Source of the DNA: Flammulina velutipes
Lineage: Eukaryota > Basidiomycota > Agaricomycetes > Agaricales > Physalacriaceae
Assembly (NCBI GenBank): GCA_011800155.1
Contig: CM022369.1
Span: forward strand, 2,170,001-2,234,000
DNA length: 64,000 nucleotides
Reading direction: 5' to 3'
Part shown: positions 39,327 through 49,991 of the stretch, piece by piece
Layout of the letters: each line of letters starts with the position of its first letter
Position numbering within the stretch: position 1 is the stretch's first letter
Notes under the pieces: generated by a model
What the model was told of the DNA's origin: nothing
The model's input: only the letters and a program-made list of their open reading frames with translations
The model's database searches: none
Position numbers and translations under genes: made by a program

Positions 39327-40126
39327 CTATTCTACAGCATCACGTGCATGATCATCCATCCGCTCAGTTGCTGCTTGTCGAATGCCCTCTAGATACTTGA
39401 GCCGCAAAGCCACCTGCTTTGCAGCATTCCAGTCGCGCGCTTCCACAAGACGCGACACTTCAGCCAGTGCTTGCTCCATTTCCGCTGTGCGCCAGGTCAG
39501 ATTGCCTCCAACGCCGTCAGGAAGCACCGACCTTCGTTCTCTTGCTGAATTACTTGCACTTGGTCGGCTGTATCTGCCTCCTCTATGTCGTCGCGGGCCG
39601 TGATGATTCTAGTCAAGAATTGAGCGTCTTCCAGTTTGTCCGTCTCTTCCATCGACACCCCGTTCAACTCGAGGATGTAATGCAGGCGTTTCAACGGGTC
39701 TCGTAGTTTCTGGTACGCGTTGTTCACGCGAGAGGACAATTCCTGTGCTATATCCTTCTTTTCCTAGACACGGAATTAGACCTGCAGACAAAGGGTGAGC
39801 AGGATACTTGCATTTCCTCTGGATGTCCATGTGTCGGGATGACAGGCGGCCTGTGCTTGTCGAAAGCGCGTCCGCAGATCCGTGCCATCCAGCGAGAATT
39901 TTGTGCGCTCATACGGTACTCCCAGGAGGCTGAAGCTGTTGACGTCGAGAGGGACGCTCTGGATGTTACCGCACTTTAAACAGGCTGGTACAGACGAGGG
40001 AAGCGGTTGCTGGCAAGATGGACAATTCGTTGGCAGAGCAAATGCTGAGATCGATCTTGAACTGTTAATAGTCGTTTGTACGCGCCTTAGAGCTGTGGCC
40101 AGTCGAGGGGAGCGTCGAACAAACAT
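39327..40126 (-). CDS. JAC1: Mitochondrial Fe-S co-chaperone HscB (Jac1)
   Basis: Three exons (introns 39764-39811 and 39485-39531) give 234 residues. A basic N-terminal presequence (MFVRRSPRLATALRRVQTTI) precedes a zinc-ribbon-like CPSC...CLKC pair, then a J-domain with the required HPD (ACHPDTW) and an HSCB C-terminal helical domain (MEQALAEVSRLVEARDWNAA). HscB loads the scaffold Isu onto the mitochondrial Hsp70 for Fe-S transfer. The tetracysteine module is known from animal and plant HSCB and is absent from budding-yeast Jac1. Intron 1 uses a GC donor (AAT|GCAAGT). Its start is 60 bp from the divergent peroxin-domain gene; its stop is 65 bp upstream of the helicase ATG. Confidence 0.93.
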
Positions 40127-40186
40127 GATTGTCAAGAAGGAAAGAGCAGAGTTACGTCATTATCCCCTCTTTATGCATCGACTTTC
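40127..40186. promoter_or_regulatory. 60-bp divergent promoter HscB / peroxin-domain gene
   Basis: Two divergent start codons are only 60 bp apart, so 5' leaders must be very short or the two transcripts overlap. No TATA box is present. Confidence 0.55.
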
Positions 40187-41467
40187 ATGACCGCCGTCGT
40201 GTCCACGGCTCCGCCACCCAAGGCGCTCGCTGTCGACGTCTATTCAGCGGCGGACGCTGCTCGACAGCGATTTGCAAAAAAACCTAGCTTTCCTATCTCT
40301 CTTCCAAACTTGCGCACAACCCATAATCTACTCAAGAGAGCCAGACGCCACTCTACTGCCTCTCCTGCGAACGAGGACGACACTGTAGTTGTATCTAGTG
40401 CTGAAGAAAACATCACAGACTTATCTGTCAGGTTCAATCGCACTCGCGTAGCAGACGACGAGTACGCAGACAAATACCAATGGGCTGTCTTGTATGAGAA
40501 CCAGAGAGGGTGTGTCTCCTCTCATCTCGCTGTTATAATAAGCGTCTGACTGTATCAGGTTAACCTTGTTCTCCATTCCATATTATTCAAGACTCTCTTT
40601 ACTTCCTACCGACCCATACCCCTTCACTATACCCACTACGTCCAACAGACGATCCAAACAACCAAACTACACTCTGAACGACTACCCTCTCCCCGACGGA
40701 AACTGGCGCTGGGTCTCAAAGACATGGATGATCGACATGCAGGATGACTCTGGCCACGTTCAGCACGATGGTTTCGAATACAACTGGATCTTCCAGCAAC
40801 GTCACTGGCGCGCCCAAGTCGGTACCCTCAGCGCTGGGGGCTTTGTACGGCGTCGTCGCTGGATACGCCTCATGATGCGCCCAAGTAGGCTCGGAGAGAA
40901 AGGAGACGGAGGCGGCAACGTTACTCCTCAAAGCACCCCGATCACGCTTAACCTCGACCTCTTCTTGCAGCACCGAGATTCTCGCAACTCCGCGTCTTAC
41001 CCGCCGTCCGTCCAAGAGCACCAAAGCGATGACTTTGAGAGATGGGCCAACGCGGTTTGGTTTGGCGAGGACAGGTGGTATGCTTATAGCACGCTGATGA
41101 AGATGGTCGGTCGTGACGGTCGCAAACTTGAAGTATGGCGCCGATGGTTAGGATGTCAAAAGCAACCATCTGGAGTCGACAGCCCGGTACTCTCGCCAAC
41201 CACAAAGTCCGTGCGACAATCATCCCTACCGCCTCGGGATCGTATTGAATTGTTGCTACAGGAAAATGTAAGCATTTTGATATCTCAAGATCACATTCTG
41301 ACTGGCGCTAGGGTCACGAAATTCTGCAAGGCTTCATATACCCCGACTCCCGCGCTCAGCTAGTTTCAATGTTAAAGGAGACGGGCCTGTTATCTTCTAT
41401 CATGTTAAACCCTCACATTGCAGCATCACCCACATTATTGGCGGACTTTTGGAGCTACGCTTCTTAA
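40187..41467 (+). CDS. Dysferlin/peroxin domain protein (Pex24/Spo73-like)
   Basis: Three exons with introns 40510-40558 and 41268-41311 give 395 residues. The core reads YQWAVLYENQRGLTLFSIPY, then LPDGNWRWVSKTWMIDMQ, FEYNWIFQQRHWRAQVG and FVRRRRWIRLMMRP, the paired DysF-N/DysF-C aromatic pattern of fungal peroxin proteins (Pex23/24/30 family, and the soluble Spo73). No membrane span is seen, which fits the Spo73-like group better than integral peroxins. In yeasts these proteins act with VPS13 at the prospore membrane or shape ER domains for peroxisomes. The C-terminal helix (EILQGFIYPDSRAQLVSMLK) is unassigned. It converges on DPH7 with 74 bp between stop codons. Confidence 0.82.
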
Positions 41468-41541
41468 CATAGGATTTGGTTGTTGTACATACCATATTAT
41501 GTCTATCTGGTGGCTAATATACATTGGTTCTGTCAGAAACA

Positions 41542-42940
41542 TCATGCTTTCCAGACATGCAACAAATGGTCATAGAACGAGCAGCTTCCGACGACACTTT
41601 CGAGTCCCCTCGAAGGAGAAAAGGACCAGTCAACCCCGTACGCAAGAGACTCGTGCTCCTCAAAATGTGTCAAGATGGTGCCGCATTTACTTGATATCAT
41701 GCTCTCTTCCTCCTCAAATCGGATCACTTTGAAGCCATCGTGCATACAGGCCACGAGCAAGTCATTTTTGCGCTCCGGCGACGGATGCCACTTCACTCTC
41801 CATGCGCCGCCGCCCACTTCGACCGCACAGATGGCGCTATTTGGTTTTCGCGTGTCAAATAGTCTCACTTGGTTGTCATAACTAACTAACGTTAGAAAAG
41901 GATAAGTTGACGAGTGGTAATACTCACCTTCCGACGCTAATGAGATGTTCTACATGCGGATGACTTTGTATGGATGTTATCCCTGCTTCAAATCTTGTTG
42001 AATCAAGTTAGACGGGAAGGGAAACTTGTGAAGGGTTTGGGAATATACTTTTTGTTAGTGAAAATCGGCCTCTGGGAGTCTTCCCGTACGTCCCAGCCTT
42101 TCATTTTCAAGTCATCACCCCCTTCCCACTGGTTAGGATGTTACTTCATATCCGGAAAATTGTTCTCACCGGAGAAAATGACATTGGTGTCCCAGTAGTT
42201 CCAAGCGGCAACCCACGGCTCATATTCATGGGCATGCCATGACTTTTCGACACATAGCGCCCCAGTGTGATCAGGCGCCAGAAGAGAAAGCGAGCCATTC
42301 GATACAGAAACGATCAGTGATCCAACTGCACTAGAAGACGAATTAAGCGTCAGGCATAATTCACGAATCGGACATTTCAAGTGACCTGCTAGCTTCGCGG
42401 CGAGTTGACCAGTCGAGGGATAGACACAAATTAGCGGTGGATGACGTGCAGGCCACAGTCTGAGTGTGCTTCAATATTTTCTAGAACATGATTCAAGATC
42501 AACAGAGAGATCGTGGCGTACATGAGAGGAAACGATACCTCCTCGGTGTCATATCTGAAAAGAGTGACGTTACTTTCAGAGTCAGCAACGGCCAATGTGG
42601 CAGGATCTCCGTGGCACCTTCGCCTCTCAGTGACTCTAAACAGAGGAGAACACTGGCAGTGCATACCATTTCATGTCAAGAACCGCAGGTAAATCAAATG
42701 CCTGCACTTTTTCGCTAGGACAGTCAGCATGGCTATGACACAGAATATCAATCGTCCTCACAAATTACTCTCATCCTCGTTCATTCTAAAAATTAGGCAT
42801 TGACCGCGGCGTTGTTGATGTTCAGTGGGCAAGTCAGCCTCCCCTTCTTCTAGTTTATACGTTCCAACAGCAAAGACATCGTGGAGTCCCTCTTGTGGGC
42901 AAAATTCCACAGAATCAGCCGGAAATATAGTGTCGTACAT
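41542..42940 (-). CDS. DPH7: Diphthine methyltransferase/esterase DPH7 (WD repeat)
   Basis: A multi-exon gene for a WD40 protein of about 380 residues. It starts MYDTIFPADSVEFCPQEG with FAVGTYKLEEGEADLPTE soon after, the DPH7 (WDR85, yeast Rrt2) opening. Blades include SNGSLSLLAPDHTGALCVEK, WVAAWNYWDTNVIFSG and WRVKWHPSPERKNDLLVACM; the end is FYDHLLHVWKA. DPH7 removes the methyl ester from diphthine on eEF2 before the amidation step that makes diphthamide. The last blades are fully readable; the middle has several short introns whose limits I did not all fix. Confidence 0.9.
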
Positions 42941-43081
42941 GGCGGTTGACCGAAAGTTGTGATGCGGCGATCGTGTATTTTTCAGAATGCTTGCAGTACA
43001 ATCTCTTTTGATTTATAGATAGACATACAGTGGTTTCTATTCAGTTACACCTTCCTTCATACAGGTATCATGTTCTATTCT

Positions 43082-44156
43082 TTACAACGATGTCAGGCGA
43101 CGTTCTTCGTGCACAACTGAGAGTGTTTGCTCTCCGACCCACGTCTTCCCAGGTTCCAGCCTGATGAACCCTCTAACGGAGCCGGGCTCAACACATACGA
43201 AGCGTTCCCTGAAGAAAGTCAGCAACAAATCCTGACGATAACTCTGTAGTTGTGTTACTGACCATCCACCGCTTTCCATGTCACCGATTTTGCTGCCAGC
43301 CTCAGCCTGGGGGTTCCAAAGGACAACGTCCTTGAGATTCTTCGCCTCGATATCAAGTCCGCCGCCGGGCCAAGTAATCTCGTACTTCCCACCAGCATTC
43401 TCGTATACGGAATCCGTGAAACTCCTTACATCGACAGCCGCACGTGCTTCAAGCTTCGGAGTATTCTTTCCTCCCTCCGTAGTCTCTGTCTTGTCGTAGT
43501 ACGATACGGACTTTAGAGGCCCGACAAGGACATCCTTCGAAGGTGCATTGATGTAGTTATGGAACAGTGCCTGAAATTCGAGAGGATCAGGTGGGAAGAG
43601 GCTCGATGCTGAGGTATTTTCGACATGCAACTCAGTCTTGAGATCAAATTCAGATAGACTGACGACGTAGATGAGCTTGAATGGTTTCTCGTAGACAGCT
43701 TTGATCGCCTCTGTAGGCTCAAGAGCTGGGGGAAGGGTTAGAAGAAAGTGGGGTTTGGGCTTGCATGGGGACCTACAAAGCTTGACTACGACGCTTTGAT
43801 CATCGTCAAGTGTTACGCCTCCCCAGCTCCAAAGTGTATTCCTGGCGAAACCGTGTTGACTAAGGCGAATATGCTCGGGATGTGTTGGAGCGCCGAAACA
43901 AGGAAAGATGACGGGAATACCACCACGGACGGGTTTGGTTCCATCGAGAGCCGCTTTACTGGAAACAAAGAGGCGCTCGGATACCTCTGGATTGCGCTTG
44001 GTGGCGGACTTCCATGAAATGATGCTGGCGCCATACAAAAGCAAGTCCACAGTGGGTCCCTGGAGGATCATAGTTAGCTGGCTGCGATAGATTTGTCACT
44101 GAGCGTACCTTTGGATGCTTAAGGACTACGTTTCTTTCAGTTGCTTGCACTGGCAT
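43082..44156 (-). CDS. Glucose-6-phosphate 1-epimerase (YMR099C-like)
   Basis: Four exons. Exon 1 (MPVQATERNVVLKHPK) is joined over intron 44060-44108 to GPTVDLLLYGASIISWKS. Motifs include DGTKPVRGGIPVIFPCFG and LSQHGFARNTLW (with the catalytic-type His), FHNYINAPSKDVLVGPL and a late GWERFVCVEPGSVRGFIRLE that is completed only after the last intron. This is the D-hexose-6-phosphate mutarotase family (aldose 1-epimerase-like fold), which interconverts the alpha and beta anomers of glucose 6-phosphate in the cytosol. Length of about 305 residues fits the family. Confidence 0.92.
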
Positions 44157-45954
44157 TTGTTGGTGGTTTCTATAGAATGATCACCGATCTTATCTTTCGG
44201 CCCGGATCAAGGAGCCGGCCCTCAAGAAGTTATAGAGCCGGTGACTCGCCTGCCACTCCTTTCCTTTGGGCGACGACCATCACCGTGGTCGTCGTCCCCC
44301 GCGGATGGCCTCCTCGTCGACTCTTCACAGGCTTGACGCTGAGAACCGTCCGCTACCCGTTCTTACGGTCCATGGATCCCTCAAAGGACCCTTTACTCAG
44401 ACATCGGAATCTCAAGGACAGGAGTAGGTGGAAAATCTCAAAGGGGGCTTTGGCTTCACCTTTTGTTTTCTGTGCTTTCTAGTGCAGCCACTTTCCTCCT
44501 GGCCATGGACCGGTGTCTGCTCCCGAGACGAGTATCGAGAATGACTGGCGTCGGAACGGAGGAGACCCGGTTCTACCTCTTGTTCTTCGTGCTCCCCAGT
44601 GCGGCCGTTACCTTCAACGTACTCAAAGGCAAATGTGTCCGTCTTGGTTCTGCTACTGCTACTTACCGCTAGCACCGCTCATCGATACCGTTGATGCTCA
44701 CTGGGTCAACACCTTATGCAATCGTGCACCCGTTTACAACGAGGCACGTCCTTCCACGAGTCTGATCCGTACGAGGTTCACCCTCAGCCACGCGCGGGAC
44801 GAAACACCTGGCGCAGTGCAAAACTTGATACACAGTGGAGGCCCATAACTGGCGACCTCCACTTGGCGATAACTAGGCGATTTTGCTCTTCCGAGGAGAT
44901 CCCTACGGAATCTCTATGATTACACCACTATGGCCATTACAAGCTGTCAGGCCATTCAACAACCCCGGCGGCGCACGAGATCTTTCATCGACGCAGTCTG
45001 CGTGCTCTGTACGCATGTTGGATCCGGTCTGGCGGCAACGGTACCATACTGGCCAGCGATATCGGTTCTCGAACCACACCGAAATAGGAGGAGACGAGCT
45101 GGTTGATCTTCACGACAATGGACATACGAGGCGTTTGCTATCGGTGTTCTAGCGTGCTTTTTGCATGCCGTGTATGCCGTCCCAGTTCGTCGACTCTACT
45201 GTTATACCGCGAACTGCGAAGTGAAAAATGTCTGCGAAAGATCCACACGAGATACTCTGCGATGCGCAATGATTATGTCTGATAAAGACTGGATAAAGAT
45301 ATGTGCCCGGCCATTAGAGCTGTTTGCTGTCGCGTGGAATAATCTCCCGCGCAATTCGTAAAACGGGACGAAGGACGTTGCGCCTGGATCCCAGCGGCGC
45401 TTGTTCTCTCATATTGTGGAGTCGAAGCTGTCCATAGGTTCGCCCTTTGGTTTCCGCATAATTTTTGGATCTCTGTGTTCGCACAGTTTCTCTATTCTCC
45501 TTCCCCGTGGCTCTCTTCCTATCCATCGTTGTTCGCGACGTTGGACTCGGAGAGCCACATAATTTTTGGAACCTTCTTCCTTCGGGAAGTCCTCTTCGCT
45601 TCCAGTCTTGCCAGGCCAGAGAGGTACGTCAAGTCTCGCCTTTTTTGTCCTTCTTCTCACAATTCCTTTAGATCGCGTTCTCTAGTAATATACGTTGTAT
45701 TTATGTCGATATGAGCCATTAACACTACTGCAATGCCACGTATTGTTTGAGATGAGCGTTGGCAATGACAATGAGCACAAACAGTCCACAAAAGGCAGGC
45801 ATGTTGCCATGTGGTCGACGACGCCTCAGAGACGCAACTCTTTCCCAACCTTCATCTCTTCGATAGCTTCCAATCGCTTATCCACCAACCTCCTTGCTGT
45901 TAAACCCATTATTTCTCTGTTAACGAACTCTTTCCTAACGACGATAAGAGTATA
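44157..45954. other. 1.8-kb region without a convincing gene
   Basis: This is the longest stretch of the window without an assignable gene. The plus-strand frame from about 44141 is open to 44482, has one stop, then stays open from 44513 to 44848; a different frame is open at 44716-44919. None shows a known domain or a consistent set of introns. A diverged 31-bp direct repeat lies at 44459 and 44576, and the 13-mer CATAATTTTTGGA occurs near 45457 and 45558. It may be a decayed gene or element plus the promoter of the PP2A gene. I could not identify a source. Confidence 0.5.
44459..44606 (+). repeat. Diverged 31-bp direct repeat
   Basis: Positions 44459-44489 and 44576-44606 match at 23 of 31 bases by my count, and every difference is a transition. 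In seven of the eight the first copy has T or A where the second has C or G. Short length makes chance or low-complexity similarity possible. Confidence 0.4.
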
Positions 45955-48076
45955 ATGGATCCCGGTTTCCCGACAGACGATGTCTGCGTCTCTAACCATT
46001 TTCACGCATTCATCAACTAATTATTTCCTCAGGTCGCACCCATCGCCATCCTGATGGATGAATTGCGCTCTGAAGATGTCCAACTACGATTAAACGCTAT
46101 CCATAGCATTCCAACGATTGCTCTCGCCTTGGGCCCTGATCGCGCGCGCCAGGAATTGGTGCCATTCTTGCAAGACTCTGTCGATGATGAAGATGAAGTG
46201 TTACTGGCCCTCGCGGAAGAGTTGGGAACCTTTGAGGAGTACATCGGCGGCAAAGAGCATGCACACATTCTGCTGGGCCCGCTTGAGAATCTTTCCGCCG
46301 TTGAAGAGACGCTCGTCCGAGACAAGGTGCGATCTTCCGCCATTCGTTCATCGAATGGGGGGCTCACGGTTTGCAAAGGCAGCAGAATCTATCACCAAAA
46401 TCGCAACGGTGTTGTCGCCTGCTCAGCTCGAAGAGTACTATATCCCGCTCCTGAGGCGACTTTCCGCAGGAGAATGGTTCACATCTCGCACATCCTCAGC
46501 AGCTCTCTATCCTGCTGTCTATGCCAACGTGAACCCCACAATTCAAGACGAGCTTCGAAAAGGCTTCGCAGCTCTCGGTGCAGACGATACGCCTATGGTT
46601 CGTCGCGCCGCCGCCAAATCCCTTGGTGTGAGTTCTCTCTTTCCTTGATTTACGCGCCGCTAAACATCGCACTAGCCTCTTTTGAAGCACTTTTCGTCGC
46701 CGCACATCCTCACCGACGGCTTGTCTATATACCGCAGACTTCAGTCGGATGACCAGGATTCCGTCAGGCTTCTAACGGTTGAGGATCTCATCGTTATCTG
46801 TCAAAGATTGACTCCTGGAGAAGTGAAGGATCAGGTTTTGAAACAAATTAGAGGTAGTATTACGGACAAAAGCTGGAGAGTGCGATACATGGCTGCCAAT
46901 CACTTCAATGAGGTAGATAATTCCCATGTTTCAATTTTATATGGGGTCTGACAGCCTTCAGCTCGCGGAAGCCGTTGGCACTGACATTGTCAGAGAGGAG
47001 CTCATCGGACATTTCGTTCTTCTCTTGAAGGACAATGAAGCTGAGGTCAGAACGGCTGCAGCTGGACAAATCCCAGGTATGCACAATATCATCTTGAACG
47101 AATGCGTCTATTAACGAGCTGTCAGGTTTCTCAAAGCTTCTTGACCGAGAGGTCATTCTTGCGCGTATTGTGCCTTGTGTGCGCGACATGTCAACAGATT
47201 CATCCCAACACGTCCGCGCCGCTCTTGCCAACCAAATCAGCGGCCTTGCTCCTCTGTTGGGTAGGGAGGCCACGACCGAACACTTGTTACCGCTCTTCCT
47301 CCTCTTGTTGAAGGACGACTTCCCTGATGTGCGATTGAACATCATCAGCAAACTGGAGACCGTCAACACCGGTAAGTCAGCCGTAGTTCTTGTTACGTCT
47401 CCCGAATTAACTGGCCCGTAGTCATTGGCATCGAGATGCTTTCTGAGAACTTGTTGCCTGCGATCGTAGAGCTGGCGGAAGATAAATCGTGGCGAGTGCG
47501 CCAGGCAATCATCGAGTATATCCCATTGCTCGCCAAGCAACTTGGAAAGCCGTTCTTCGACGAACAACTGGGAAACCTATGCATGTCATGGCTCGGCGAC
47601 ACCGTTTACAGTATTCGAGAGTCCGCAACGATCAATTTGAAGAACTTGATCGAAGTTTTCGGTCTGGAGTGGGCAAAAGTGGCGATTGTTCCGCGAGTGA
47701 TGGGTATGGGATCTCATCCCAACTATCTTTTCAGAATGACTACCGTACAAGCTATCACGGTATGTTGTATCACCTTTTTATAACTCACGCTACAACGTAC
47801 CCTCTTTCCTAGATTATCGCACCGGCTTTGGATCTTCAGATCGTGAGCACTGAAATTATCGACCCACTGCTTCAACTTGCTGGCGATGGAATACCGAACA
47901 TTCGATTCAACGTGGCGAAGGGCCTGGAAATCATTGGGAAGACTTTTGGCTCCGTAATCCCAGATGGCCAGATGCTCGTGGCGCAGAGGATAAAACCCGC
48001 TCTGGAACAGCTCAGCAAAGATTCCGACGCCGACGTACAATACTACGCGGCTCGCGCTCTGAGGAATATAAAGTAA
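45955..48076 (+). CDS. TPD3: PP2A scaffold subunit A (PR65 / Tpd3)
   Basis: A multi-exon gene opening with a 27-nt exon (MDPGFPTDD, intron 45982-46032) followed by [20 protein letters not shown]. The protein is built of HEAT repeats throughout ([76 protein letters not shown]), ending [16 protein letters not shown]. It is the rigid scaffold that joins the catalytic and regulatory subunits of protein phosphatase 2A. Intron 46327-46378 and the junction GGT|GTGAGT at about 46627 restore the conserved repeats. The initiator exon was found by its match to MD...VAPIA. Confidence 0.94.
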
Positions 48077-48679
48077 AGAGCTCTATACGCACACTTTAAA
48101 TGATAGCTTATCATACCCTAGGATGGAATAAATACGAATCGTTACCCGTTCAATTGTTTTTATTATCAAGGTATACCAAAGATCTTACCCTTCACCGATT
48201 GAATCGAAAATTAGAAGAACCAAAGAAGAACCTTTGAGAAACAAGATTAGAAACAACCGCGTTCGGTCAACGATGGCCGGCAATCCTCCGATGAACCTGA
48301 GCCCTTGTTCAACGTTCAGCATTTGAGTCTTCCCCAAGCAGACACTCCATTCGCGTCTGTTCAAGTTGGAAATCTTCGTCATGCACTGGTTTCCTGTTGT
48401 GGGTGTTGCTGTTGGGTTTGATTATTGATATTTGAATAAACGTCCTGGCCCTGTCACTCTATGACAGCGCTGAACATTCTACATTTTGCCGACAAACTGA
48501 TTTCACTAATTGATGGCCTATGTCAGGCCGCGTTCTCATCAGACACATGCGCCAAGGAACGTAACCTGTCGATATAAAAAGGGAAAAGTCGTCCACTCCT
48601 TGTCTTCCTCCCACATCTAAACAAACCTTTCCACAGGTCCCTCGCAGGTTTACTTACCGCGTCCTTCATTCTTTTTACA
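48077..48679. other. Intergenic region upstream of CPL1-like gene
   Basis: This 603-bp stretch holds the 3' end of the PP2A gene and the promoter of the secreted-protein gene, with a TATA box at 48573-48579. No other gene or RNA is evident. Confidence 0.5.
48573..48579 (+). promoter_or_regulatory. TATA box of CPL1-like gene
   Basis: TATAAAA lies about 105 bp upstream of the ATG at 48680 and is followed by a pyrimidine-rich leader, typical of strongly expressed fungal genes. Confidence 0.6.
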
Positions 48680-49576
48680 ATGTCACTCTTTTCACGCTTC
48701 GTCGCTATCGCTCTTGCCGTTACCTTCCTACCTAGCGTTCTTGCTCACGGAGACGGTGGTGGATATGGTGGTGGCTACGGCGGTGGCGGTGGTGGCGGGT
48801 ATGGAGGTAATGGCGGTGGCGGGTATGGAGGTAATGGCGGTGGCAAGCAATGTGCCGAGAAAGAGTTCTGGTGAGTTTATTTTCATGTTTTTCCGCTTGC
48901 TCAGCGTTAATTTGTAACTAGGTACGAGTCGAAGAAGTGCTGTCTCCCTGTCGGCGGACCTCCTACCAAGCCTACTCCCCCCAAGGACACCGACTGCCCT
49001 AGCAGTCATTACTGGGGCAAGGATAAAGGCTGTTGTCTTCCGCACAAGCCTGACGACGATGACGAGAACCCTCCCTGCCCTATCAGCAAGTGGAAGTGGG
49101 TTCCCGGTCACTGGTGCGAGCCCCCTCCTCCCACTACGACCGTTCCTCCCAGCCAACCCTCCCAATATCCTGTCGGTGGCGGCGGTGGATATGGCGGACA
49201 CGGCGGAGGATATGGTGGTGGATATGGTGGCCACGGTGGATACGGCCCTCACAAGCGAAGCGACCTCAAATCTCGTGCTGTCCCTCTTTGCCCATTCGGC
49301 CTCACTGCGTGCCCCATTCCTGGTATGACTGCCGGTGATTTCCAGTGCATGGACACCACTAGCGACCTTGAGGCTTGCGGCGGCTGCCCCTCTCTCGGAG
49401 AAGGCCAGGACTGCTCTGCCATCGAGGGAGCTTGGAACGTTGCTTGTGAAGCATTGGAATGCAAGAGTAAGTCGTTCCTAAGCAATAGCTGTTCTGTATA
49501 CTGATTTCCCTTAGTCTACTCCTGTGCTCCTGGCTACATGAAGTCTTACGACGGAAAGACCTGTGTGTCCATTTAG
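48680..49576 (+). CDS. Secreted Gly-rich, Cys-rich CPL1-like protein
   Basis: Three exons (introns 48871-48921 and 49467-49514) give 265 residues. A signal peptide (about residues 1-22, cut after SVLA) precedes a Gly/Tyr-rich repeat of GGYGG units. Two Cys-rich modules follow (CAEKEFWYESKKCCLP, then CPSSHYWGKDKGCCLP), then a Pro/Thr-rich linker and a second GGYGG block. The C-terminal module (CPFGLTACPI to SCAPGYMKSYDGKTCVS) matches the CPL1-like domain named after Cryptococcus Cpl1. A KR pair before the last module (HKRSDLKSR) could be a Kex2 site that frees it. Likely a cell-wall or extracellular protein; precise role unknown. Expression is probably regulated, given the TATA box. Confidence 0.85.
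48791..48838 (+). repeat. Perfect 24-bp tandem duplication in coding sequence
   Basis: Two identical 24-bp units (48791-48814 and 48815-48838) each encode GGGYGGNG in the N-terminal Gly-rich part of the CPL1-like protein. Exact identity suggests a recent slip or a length-variable repeat. Confidence 0.85.
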
Positions 49577-49991
49577 TGACCCGACTGTTCATCTCTACGT
49601 ATTTTCTCTTCCCGGACTCGCCCCATGGGCCATGCTTCATTTCACAAGATCGAACGCGATACTATTTTTATAGGACTTTTGGTTTACGTTTAGGGCTGTC
49701 TGGTTAGATTCTTCTGCGTGTCCAATTAATATGTTGTCACGCCACACTCGAACTTGCAATTGATTTTTGCGTTTAATCACATGGTCAGACGCGTCTCGAA
49801 GCAAACACAGCCAAACAAACGCGATGGATATATAAACGTGCTGTCGTTGGTTTGATCGATTTACGTGCTTCTTTCCTTTCCCCATCACTCCGAGCAGCCC
49901 AAATCTCGCTTGTTCACTTCGCCGTCAACGCTAGTCGTCTTTTATCTGTATCTACGCCTAGCTCAATCCTTCGAAACGCCCTATCCTCGCC
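49577..49991. other. Intergenic region between two secreted-protein genes
   Basis: This 415-bp stretch holds the 3' end of the CPL1-like gene and, at 49829-49836, a TATA box for the next gene. Nothing else is visible. Confidence 0.5.
49829..49836 (+). promoter_or_regulatory. TATA box of secreted-protein gene at 49992
   Basis: TATATAAA lies 156 bp upstream of the ATG, followed by a pyrimidine-rich leader. Confidence 0.5.

Noticed and set aside
44412..44675. Minus-strand open frame rich in Glu, Lys and Ser
   Set aside because: It looks repetitive only because of the diverged direct repeat in the DNA; no start context or family match was seen.
48728..49252. Minus-strand open frame of 174 codons rich in Thr, Ala and Ile
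   Set aside because: It is the mirror of the Gly-rich and Pro-rich coding repeats of the CPL1-like gene.
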